This document shows positions 1 to 4,389 of a DNA stretch of 6,612 nt, in pieces. Under the pieces are notes generated by a model, which saw only the letters and a program-made list of their open reading frames with translations, did no database searches and had not been told where the DNA came from. This stretch comes from an uncultured Spirochaetaceae bacterium. GTDB lineage: Bacteria > Spirochaetota > Spirochaetia > Treponematales > Treponemataceae. Where the stretch lies: positions 1 to 6,612 of the forward strand of contig CADBUT010000285.1 of NCBI GenBank assembly GCA_902797925.1. Direction: 5' to 3'. Positions within the stretch are counted from its first letter, which is position 1. Every line of letters starts with the position of its first letter. The position numbers and the translations under genes are program-made.

Positions 1-1
1 A

Positions 2-442
2 ATTGATGTTAATCTGCTGAACATTGTTGAAGAAACGCACAAATGGATGAAAGAGAACTGTACAAGCAAAGAAGCAGTGCTTTATGCAACACAGGGAACA
101 TATTTTTCCGGCGTGTATAACAGCTTTTTCGACAACGACAAGACATTCAATATTGTAGAGCCGGACGATGATGACAAAAGGCTTATCTGGGACGCAATTT
201 ACAGCCGTCAATTCGGTATAAAAGCCTGGTCAAATCCGATAAAAGAGCAGGCAATTGAAAATTTTAAGATTGTTACAGAAAAAATGCTTGCTAAAGGCTA
301 CGATACATATATTATGGGCTGCACAGAAATTCCGCTCGCTATGGGCCGCCTGCGCATGCCTATAAAACTGATTGATCCAACCAAAATTCTTGCCCGGGCA
401 CTTATTAAAGCCGTCTGCCCCGAAAAGCTTAGAAAATACTAG
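2..442 (+). CDS. Aspartate/glutamate racemase family protein, 3' part (5' end outside window)
   Basis: The reading frame is open from base 2 to a TAG stop at 440-442. Its N-terminus therefore lies upstream of the window, and the internal ATG at 47 is not the real start. About 146 residues are visible. The C-terminal half carries the family signature MGCTEIPLAM, in which the Cys is the second of the two catalytic cysteines of cofactor-independent Asp/Glu racemases. It also has the usual ending with IDPTKILARALIKA. The first catalytic Cys would be in the missing part. Family members interconvert L- and D-forms of aspartate or glutamate, or related substrates, in the cytoplasm by two-thiol proton transfer. 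The substrate cannot be read from this fragment. The next gene starts 66 bp downstream on the same strand, so cotranscription is possible but not shown. Confidence 0.88.
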   Translation: MDVNLLNIVEETHKWMKENCTSKEAVLYATQGTYFSGVYNSFFDNDKTFNIVEPDDDDKRLIWDAIYSRQFGIKAWSNPIKEQAIENFKIVTEKMLAKGYDTYIMGCTEIPLAMGRLRMPIKLIDPTKILARALIKAVCPEKLRKY

Positions 443-460
443 CCCCTGTATGTGTCTCTG

Positions 461-490
461 TTGCTTTCCGTGTGGCTTGCGGTATACAAT
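461..490 (+). promoter_or_regulatory. Possible promoter for the flavodoxin-family gene
   Basis: TTGCTT (461-466) is followed after 18 bp by TACAAT (485-490), or after 16 bp by the overlapping TATACA (483-488). The -10 is good and the -35 is weak. It lies in the 66 bp between the racemase stop and the next start, so it could give that gene its own transcript. This rests only on similarity to the sigma-70 consensus. Confidence 0.3.
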
Positions 491-508
491 AAAACCCGGA
501 GGCAATTC

Positions 509-1126
509 ATGAAAGTAATGCTTGTTAACGGAAGCCCGCGCGCAAACAGCAACACTTCGCTTGGGCTTAAGGAAATGCAGAAAATCTTTGAAGGGCAGGG
601 CATTGAAACTGAAATTTTCAATATCGGAAACAAGGAAATACGCGGCTGCATTGCGTGCAATTCTTGCTCAAAGACAGGCAAGTGTGTTTTTGATGACGCT
701 GTGAACGAATTCGCCGTAAAATTTGAAAAAGCTGACGGAATTGTGGTCGGAACACCTGTTTATTACGCGTCGCCTAATGCGTCTGTGCTTGCGTTTTTGC
801 AGCGGCTTTTTTACAGCACGCAGTTCGACAAAACGATGAAAGTTGGTGCAGGCTTTGTCTGTGCGCGCCGCGGCGGTACAACCGCCACATTCGATGTGCT
901 GAACAAGTTCTTTACAATCAGCGGAATGCCTGTGGCCACAAGCCAATACTGGAATAATATCCACGGCGGTGCTGCCGGCGAAGCCGTTCAGGATGAAGAA
1001 GGAATGCAGACATTACGCGTGCTTGCGCGGAATATGAGCTTTCTTATAAAATCAATTGAGCTTGGCAAAGAAAAGTTCGGCTTGCCGGAAAAAGAACCGC
1101 ATAAATGGACAAATTTCATATCATAA
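509..1126 (+). CDS. Flavodoxin-fold NAD(P)H-dependent FMN reductase with CX2CX2CX5C motif
   Basis: This gene encodes 205 residues starting at ATG 509. The start is fixed by a strong Shine-Dalgarno GGAGG at 498-502, 6 nt upstream; an in-frame GTG at 452 has no such site. The N-terminus VNGSPRANSNT (residues 6-16) is the phosphate-binding loop of FMN-binding NADPH-dependent reductases. GTPVYYASPNA (about 81-91) is the second FMN-contacting segment. Residues 47-59 hold Cys47, Cys50, Cys53 and Cys59. This compact spacing is known from archaeal iron-sulfur flavoproteins, but it also occurs in flavodoxin-family reductases whose cluster is unproven. The likely role is cytoplasmic electron transfer or quinone/aromatic reduction; the substrate is unknown. 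The Dabb gene follows 10 bp later, which suggests an operon. Confidence 0.85.
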   Translation: MKVMLVNGSPRANSNTSLGLKEMQKIFEGQGIETEIFNIGNKEIRGCIACNSCSKTGKCVFDDAVNEFAVKFEKADGIVVGTPVYYASPNASVLAFLQRLFYSTQFDKTMKVGAGFVCARRGGTTATFDVLNKFFTISGMPVATSQYWNNIHGGAAGEAVQDEEGMQTLRVLARNMSFLIKSIELGKEKFGLPEKEPHKWTNFIS

Positions 1127-1129
1127 GGA
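1125..1129 (+). promoter_or_regulatory. Shine-Dalgarno of the Dabb gene, overlapping the upstream stop
   Basis: AAGGA at 1125-1129 sits 7 nt before the ATG at 1137. It shares two bases with the TAA stop (1124-1126) of the reductase gene. Such an arrangement favours translational coupling of the two genes. Confidence 0.6.
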
Positions 1130-1136
1130 TTAGCAA

Positions 1137-1439
1137 ATGGTAAAGCATATTATTGTTTGGACTTTGAAAGAAATGCCTGAAGCCGAGAAGAAAAGCGTTA
1201 AGGCTGAAATAAAAGCCGGGCTTGAAGGGCTGAAAGGCAGAATTCCTGGGCTTATCGACATAAAGGTGATAACCGAAGGGCGGCTAGACACTTCAAACGC
1301 GGATTTGATGCTTGATTCTACGTTTGAGTCTTTTGACGCGCTGAAAGGCTACACAGTGCACCCTGAGCATGTTGCAGTGGCCACGAACAAGGTGCGCCCG
1401 TTTGTGTCAAACCGTGCGTGCTTAGACTTTGAAGCATAA
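1137..1439 (+). CDS. Dabb-family (stress-responsive A/B barrel) small protein
   Basis: This is a 100-residue protein that matches the full length of a single Dabb domain. The characteristic features are the N-terminal VKHIIVWTLKE strand with His4, a central IPGLIDIKV segment (36-44), NADLMLDSTFESFDALKGY (54-72) and the motif YTVHPEHVAVA (72-82) with His75 and His78. Dabb proteins form dimeric alpha/beta barrels of the ferredoxin-like type. Known members include plant stress proteins and polyketide cyclase-like enzymes, but most bacterial ones have no assigned reaction. Its start lies 10 bp after the flavin reductase stop, with the ribosome site overlapping that stop, so the two are probably made together. 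A joint redox or detoxification role is an inference from context only. Confidence 0.85.
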   Translation: MVKHIIVWTLKEMPEAEKKSVKAEIKAGLEGLKGRIPGLIDIKVITEGRLDTSNADLMLDSTFESFDALKGYTVHPEHVAVATNKVRPFVSNRACLDFEA

Positions 1440-1447
1440 GCGCCACA

Positions 1448-1476
1448 CCGTCATGCCGGATTTAGTTCGGCATCTC
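1448..1476. repeat. GTCAT-type palindromic repeat, copy 1
   Basis: This imperfect palindrome lies in the 72 bp between two convergent genes, Dabb (ends 1439) and ohrR (ends 1512). Arms ATGCCGGA (1453-1460) and TTCGGCAT (1466-1473) pair over 8 bp with one G-T pair around the loop TTTAG. Bases 1450-1476 match 20 of 27 positions of the palindrome at 5641-5667, including CCGTCAT and TTCGGCAT. No T-run follows on either strand, so it is not a standard intrinsic terminator. It may nevertheless separate the convergent transcripts. Confidence 0.6.
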
Positions 1477-1511
1477 TGGCTTGCAGTTGCGCGGTCTTGA
1501 ACATGCTTATG

Positions 1512-1979
1512 CTAGTTACCAGTCTGGCGCAAAATTTTGTAGAGCAGCGAATATAGCGTTTGAGCCTCTTCTTTGGTGATTTTCACGCAGCCCGACATTT
1601 GCGCCGGAATCGAGACAGCTTTTTCTCTTAGAGAAAGCCCTTTTTCAGTTATGGTGATGTTGACGACACGCTCGTCAGTCTGGCTACGTTCGCGTTTGAC
1701 GTACTGCTTCTTTTCCAAGATTTTCAAAAGCGGCGTCAGCGTGCCTGAGTCAAGAAAAAGCTTCTCGCCGAGTTCCTTCACGTTGACAGACTTTTCTTCC
1801 CATAAGACCATCATCGCAATGTACTGCGTGTAGGTCAGGTCAATCTCGTCAAGAAACGGCTTGTAGCGGCGCACAATCTCTTTTGCACACGCATAAAGCG
1901 GAAAGCACAGCTGGTTCTGCAAAAGCAGCGAATCGTAGCTTGCTTCGGTTTGATTTTTGCGATTATTTGAGCCGCTCAT
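1512..1979 (-). CDS. ohrR: OhrR-type MarR-family organic peroxide sensor/repressor
   Basis: This 155-residue protein is a full-length MarR-type repressor of the OhrR group. Its N-terminus NQLCFPLYA places Cys25 where the peroxide-sensing Cys15 of Bacillus subtilis OhrR lies. Tyr29, Tyr39 and Tyr50 fall at the equivalents of the B. subtilis Tyr19, Tyr29 and Tyr40, a constant offset of 10. The winged helix-turn-helix spans roughly 60-115, with recognition helix DSGTLTPLLKILEKK (77-91) and wing DERVVNITITEKG (102-114). Cys131, 106 residues after Cys25, could act as the partner thiol of a 2-Cys OhrR. Organic hydroperoxide would oxidise Cys25 and release DNA. The ATG overlaps the peroxidase stop (ATGA, 1976-1979), and GGAG (1988-1991) lies 8 nt upstream of the start. 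The probable operator is at 2886-2924. Confidence 0.9.
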   Translation of the reverse strand: MSGSNNRKNQTEASYDSLLLQNQLCFPLYACAKEIVRRYKPFLDEIDLTYTQYIAMMVLWEEKSVNVKELGEKLFLDSGTLTPLLKILEKKQYVKRERSQTDERVVNITITEKGLSLREKAVSIPAQMSGCVKITKEEAQTLYSLLYKILRQTGN

Positions 1980-2452
1980 TTCAACAGCTCCGCGATGTTA
2001 TTTTCCATTGAAGCTGGGGTTGCAACCGGCGCAAAACGCTTTACGATGTTTCCGTCTTTGTCAGCAAGAAATTTCGTGAAATTCCATTTGATGTCTGATT
2101 TGCCCAAACCTTTCTGCTTTTCCTTGAGGAATTTGTAGAGCGGCTCAGCGTTTTCGCCGTTCACTTCGATTTTCTTGAAGCGCGGGAAGGTTGTTTTGTA
2201 GTTCAGCGTGCAGAATTTCGAGATTTCTTCGTCTGTACCAGGTGCTTGAGATGCAAACTGGTTGCACGGAAAATCCAAAATTTCAAAACCCTGTGCATTA
2301 TATTTGTCATAAAGCTCCTGAAGCCCGGCATATTGCGGCGTAAAACCGCAGCTTGTTGCCGTGTTTACGATGAGCAGAACCTTGCCCTTATATTTTGAAA
2401 GCTGAACATCGTTGCCGAGATTATCTTTAACAGTAAAATCATATAAATTCAT
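1976..2452 (-). CDS. Thioredoxin-type (2-Cys) glutathione peroxidase family protein
   Basis: This 158-residue protein is typical in length for bacterial Cys-type glutathione peroxidases. The catalytic tetrad is visible as Cys35 (NTATSCGFT), Gln69 (in FPCNQFASQAPG), and Trp123-Asn124 (KWNFTKF). Cys81 in KFCTLNY matches the resolving Cys82 of yeast Gpx3, and Cys63 is the FPCNQF cysteine. The protein should therefore form a Cys35-Cys81 disulfide that is reduced by thioredoxin, not glutathione. It would reduce hydrogen and alkyl peroxides in the cytoplasm. It uses Cys, not selenocysteine. The start at 2452 is chosen because homology begins there; GGGG lies 6 nt upstream on the minus strand. The frame is open further upstream, but that stretch overlaps trxA. 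It is the middle gene of a trxA-peroxidase-ohrR operon. Confidence 0.93.
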   Translation of the reverse strand: MNLYDFTVKDNLGNDVQLSKYKGKVLLIVNTATSCGFTPQYAGLQELYDKYNAQGFEILDFPCNQFASQAPGTDEEISKFCTLNYKTTFPRFKKIEVNGENAEPLYKFLKEKQKGLGKSDIKWNFTKFLADKDGNIVKRFAPVATPASMENNIAELLK

Positions 2453-2562
2453 GTTTGTCCCCAAATAATTTGTATATAACGATTTAGCTTGCCGGAACTT
2501 GTCTGGCTGCTGTTGCTGATGCTCCGGTGTGCTGCTTTTCAGCTTGTCCGCCGGGTTTATTG

Positions 2563-2874
2563 CTACAGCCCGAAGCTTTCGAGCAGATCTTCTTTCGCCA
2601 TGCCGCCGACAGCCTGCTTTTCGGCTTTTCCGTCTTTGAACAAGATAAAGCATGGAATGCTTGATATGCCGTATTCGGCGGCAAGCTCGGCTTCATCATC
2701 TACGTTGACTTTGCCGACTTTGATTGCGCCCTGCTTTTCTTCGGCAATCTCTGAAACGACAGGCCCCATCATCTTGCATGGGCCGCACCATGAAGCCCAG
2801 AAATCTACGAGAACAGGAATCTTTGATTCCAAAACTTCTGATTTGAAATTAGCTTTTGTCAATGTAAGTTCCAT
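2563..2874 (-). CDS. trxA: Thioredoxin
   Basis: This is a complete 103-residue thioredoxin. The active site FWASWCGPCKMMGP has Cys30 and Cys33. VNVDD (57-61), YGISSIPCFILFKDG (68-82) with cis-Pro74, and a closing GGMAKEDLLESFGL complete the fold. The residue after the cis-proline is Cys75, where Thr is usual; this third thiol near the active site is unusual. The start at 2874 is supported by GAGG (2881-2884 on the minus strand), 6 nt upstream, and by homology. The frame is open further upstream but runs through the operator and a tRNA gene. As first gene of the operon it probably supplies reducing power to the peroxidase encoded next, 110 bp downstream. Expression is probably controlled by OhrR through the adjacent operator. 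Confidence 0.95.
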   Translation of the reverse strand: MELTLTKANFKSEVLESKIPVLVDFWASWCGPCKMMGPVVSEIAEEKQGAIKVGKVNVDDEAELAAEYGISSIPCFILFKDGKAEKQAVGGMAKEDLLESFGL

Positions 2875-2885
2875 AAAATACCTCG

Positions 2886-2924
2886 CTTGTAATTTAATTG
2901 TATTGTATACAATTAAATTACAAG
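2886..2924. promoter_or_regulatory. ohrR operator: Perfect 18-bp inverted repeat: probable OhrR operator
   Basis: CTTGTAATTTAATTGTAT (2886-2903) and its exact reverse complement (2907-2924) flank the 3-nt centre TGT. Each arm contains a 15-bp box made of two half-sites around one base. TGTAATT-T-AATTGTA lies at 2888-2902 and TACAATT-A-AATTACA at 2908-2922. TACAATT/AATTGTA is the known half-site of Bacillus OhrR. Box centres are 20 bp apart, about two helical turns, so two dimers could bind on one face. The repeat covers the -10 box and ends 1 nt before the trxA Shine-Dalgarno. Confidence 0.82.
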
Positions 2925-2943
2925 AAATATAACTTGATGTCAA
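2915..2943 (-). promoter_or_regulatory. Promoter of the trxA-peroxidase-ohrR operon
   Basis: On the minus strand, a perfect -35 TTGACA (2943-2938) is followed after exactly 17 bp by the -10 TAATTT (2920-2915). The -10 lies inside the inverted repeat, so a bound repressor would block RNA polymerase. The inferred transcript start is near 2908, giving a leader of about 34 nt. The region just upstream of the -35 is A/T-rich, including T7 and A7 tracts at 2954-2972, which could act as an UP element. Confidence 0.72.
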
Positions 2944-3034
2944 GCGAATTCTGAAAAAAATATGCTTTTTTTGAAAAATTCGTGGAATTTGTGTGTTGTC
3001 CTCTAAGATGAATATTGCAAATCTTTGCGGGCAT

Positions 3035-3066
3035 AAAAAAAGACTTTCCGTTGAAGGAAAGTCTTT
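3035..3066 (-). terminator. Rho-independent terminator of tRNA-Pro
   Basis: On the minus strand, AAAGACTTTCC (3066-3056) pairs perfectly over 11 bp with GGAAAGTCTTT (3049-3039) around a 6-nt loop. A run of seven T residues (3041-3035) overlaps the end of the stem. It begins 3 bases after the tRNA-Pro 3' end. It also insulates trxA, whose promoter lies about 90 bp further on. Confidence 0.92.
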
Positions 3067-3068
3067 AG

Positions 3069-3140
3069 TCGGGCAGGGGGGATTTGAACCCCCGACTTCT
3101 TGGTCCCGAACCAAGCGCGCTACCCCTGCGCTACTACCCG
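3069..3140 (-). tRNA. tRNA-Pro, anticodon CGG
   Basis: On the minus strand the 72-nt sequence folds as a full cloverleaf. The acceptor CGGGTAG pairs with CTGCCCG (C1-G72, as in bacterial tRNA-Pro, with one T-G pair). The D stem is GCGC/GCGC with a 7-nt loop. The anticodon stem CTTGG/CCAAG encloses the loop TTCGGGA. The T arm is GGGGG-TTCAAAT-CCCCC, and the discriminator is A73. The anticodon CGG reads CCG, and G37 fits tRNA-Pro. The 3' CCA is not encoded and must be added by CCA transferase. Confidence 0.96.
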
Positions 3141-3179
3141 TTGACGGATTTCACTGGAATTCCGGCAAAATCCAAGTAA

Positions 3180-3185
3180 AGTATA
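3180..3185 (-). promoter_or_regulatory. Possible -10 box for tRNA-Pro
   Basis: TATACT on the minus strand (3185-3180) matches five of six -10 positions and lies 39 bp upstream of the tRNA-Pro 5' end. No good -35 is placed at 17 bp; TTGCAA lies further upstream at 20 bp or more from it. The call is weak. The terminator after tRNA-Asp implies that tRNA-Pro needs a promoter of its own in this gap. Confidence 0.25.
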
Positions 3186-3268
3186 TAAAATCAGAGTTTG
3201 GCGGAAATTGCAAGTGCTTTTGCACGGCTTTTTCCTCGATGCGCCATACAAACCCTGTTTAGGCGCTA

Positions 3269-3296
3269 TAAAAAAAGCTCACCGAATTGGTGAGCT
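3269..3296 (-). terminator. Rho-independent terminator of tRNA-Asp
   Basis: On the minus strand, AGCTCACC (3296-3289) pairs perfectly over 8 bp with GGTGAGCT (3283-3276) around a 5-nt loop. Six further T residues (3275-3270) follow. It starts 3 bases after the tRNA-Asp 3' end, the same layout as at tRNA-Pro. Confidence 0.9.
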
Positions 3297-3299
3297 ATA

Positions 3300-3373
3300 C
3301 GGGAGCGACGGGGCTCGAACCCGCGATCTCCGGCGTGACAGGCCAGCGCGATAACCAGCTTCGCTACGCCCCC
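3300..3373 (-). tRNA. tRNA-Asp, anticodon GTC
   Basis: On the minus strand the 74-nt sequence folds as a cloverleaf. The acceptor GGGGGCG pairs with CGCTCCC (one G-T pair), and the discriminator is G73, an aspartate identity base. The anticodon stem CTGGC/GCCGG encloses the loop CTGTCAC, giving anticodon GTC (reads GAC and GAT). The T arm is GCGGG-TTCGAGC-CCCGT. No CCA is encoded. The 5' end lies only about 7 nt downstream of the inferred transcription start. Confidence 0.96.
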
Positions 3374-3386
3374 GTGGATGTGTAAA

Positions 3387-3415
3387 AAGATACATTCATT
3401 TTAAAAAAATGTCAA
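3387..3415 (-). promoter_or_regulatory. Promoter of tRNA-Asp
   Basis: On the minus strand, TTGACA (3415-3410, perfect -35) is followed after 17 bp by TATCTT (3392-3387). Transcription would start near 3380 and leave a leader of only about 7 nt before the tRNA. The spacing and perfect -35 match the trxA promoter, which suggests standard sigma-70 use in this organism. Confidence 0.7.
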
Positions 3416-3511
3416 TGACTTTACCCGAAAAAAAGCTGTTTTTGTATGTCTTAGGGAAATTGTTTGTATACATATCATGTAAGACAGGTGTTTTCTGATT
3501 GACGAATTATC

Positions 3512-3517
3512 TATAAT
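3512..3517 (+). promoter_or_regulatory. -10 box of the PilZ gene
   Basis: A perfect TATAAT at 3512-3517 has no good -35 at 17 bp (TGTTTT at 3489-3494). TTGACG at 3499-3504 is too close to serve. If the -10 is used, RNA starts near 3524, only about 11 nt before the ATG at 3535. There is no Shine-Dalgarno in between, so translation would be near-leaderless. No other feature was seen in the 3416-3511 gap. Confidence 0.4.
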
Positions 3518-3534
3518 AAACTATCATTTTGTTT

Positions 3535-4377
3535 ATGGGCGTGGTTACTAGTCAGCAGCTAAGCCGATATTACGATATGTATCGTGATATTGACGTTGTA
3601 TTTACAAAAGAAATTATCAAAACACTTTGTCTTAATCCTAGGCAGATATATATAAAATGTGCCGCCGGGCAATGGCCATGTATATTGAATTCAGCTTCTC
3701 TTCTCGGTGCAAAAGTTGTTGTCAGCAAAAGTGGCGGTGCTTTTAAAGCCTTAAAGGAGAATCAGTCTGCAAATCTGCATTTCTGCTTTATTCCGGCAGA
3801 TTCTCAACCGATTGTTTTCTTTGTCAACACACGCTTTGACGACTTTGTTCCATATATGAATTCTGAAGATCTGGTTGTAGTAACATTATCTTACGTCAAC
3901 CGTCCGCCGGATGATTTAATTTCAATTATGGGCAGCCTTCTTGAAGCAAACGCAAATGCCGTGCGCCGCCGCGAGGAACGCATTGCGCTCAACCCGAATT
4001 CAAAGCGCAAGCTCGGACTTCAGAGCGAAGAATCTATTGTTTATGTTCAGAATGTTCCGCGTCACTGTGTATTGAGAGATTTGTCTTTTTCTGGTGCAAA
4101 GCTCATACTTGTCGGGCTCAAAGCATTTATTATCAAACAGATTGTGATGGTGCGTTTTGAGTTTGAAGACCCGCGCGAGACAATCTACGTGCGTGGCGTT
4201 GTTGTTGCTGTTGACGAGATTGAAGGCCGCAAAGATTTGGTTGTTGCGCGCATACTTTACGACGAAAAATCTGTGCCGATGGCTTATAAGCTCCGCATCA
4301 ACAATTATATTACAGATGTCCGCATAAACCAGCTTTCTGAAAATGAAGCTAATGTGAGCCTTGATTCTCTCAAATAA
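3535..4377 (+). CDS. PilZ-domain protein, probable cyclic-di-GMP receptor
   Basis: This protein is 280 residues from ATG 3535; a TTG at 3529 would add two residues, and neither start has a clear Shine-Dalgarno. The C-terminal half (about 140-255) is a PilZ domain. Arg145-xxx-Arg149 (RREER) is followed 32 residues later by Asp182-Leu-Ser184-Phe-Ser-Gly187, together the RxxxR...DxSxxG signature that binds cyclic-di-GMP. Residues 1-135 form a separate N-terminal domain, without signal peptide or membrane segment, that recalls YcgR-type N-domains in position only. The layout resembles a PilZ protein type I know from Treponema, where such receptors have been linked to motility and virulence. The protein is probably cytoplasmic. 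The TPR gene follows after 12 bp, so the two are very likely cotranscribed. Confidence 0.85.
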   Translation: MGVVTSQQLSRYYDMYRDIDVVFTKEIIKTLCLNPRQIYIKCAAGQWPCILNSASLLGAKVVVSKSGGAFKALKENQSANLHFCFIPADSQPIVFFVNTRFDDFVPYMNSEDLVVVTLSYVNRPPDDLISIMGSLLEANANAVRRREERIALNPNSKRKLGLQSEESIVYVQNVPRHCVLRDLSFSGAKLILVGLKAFIIKQIVMVRFEFEDPRETIYVRGVVVAVDEIEGRKDLVVARILYDEKSVPMAYKLRINNYITDVRINQLSENEANVSLDSLK

Positions 4378-4389
4378 AAAGAAACGATT

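Noticed and set aside
452..508. GTG start at 452 for the flavin reductase
   Set aside because: It has no ribosome site. The FMN-binding N-terminus begins directly at ATG 509, behind a GGAGG.
2453..2653. Upstream extension of the peroxidase frame by 67 residues
   Set aside because: It overlaps the end of trxA in another frame and has a basic, low-order composition. Family homology starts at the ATG at 2452.
2489..2932. 147-residue plus-strand frame
   Set aside because: It is antisense to trxA and the operator, rich in Ser and Cys, and has no recognisable domain; it is a shadow frame.
2954..2972. A7-TATGC-T7 hairpin upstream of the trxA promoter as a terminator
   Set aside because: The stem contains only A-T pairs and would not be stable. 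It is better read as A/T-rich promoter-upstream DNA.
2875..3114. Upstream extension of the thioredoxin frame to a 183-residue protein
   Set aside because: The extra part runs through the palindrome, the promoter, the tRNA-Pro terminator and part of tRNA-Pro. Thioredoxin homology and a Shine-Dalgarno mark 2874 as the start.
3464..3472. TTGTATACA upstream of the PilZ gene as a second OhrR site
   Set aside because: It matches the centre of the trxA operator but lacks the flanking AATT half-sites, so it is probably chance.
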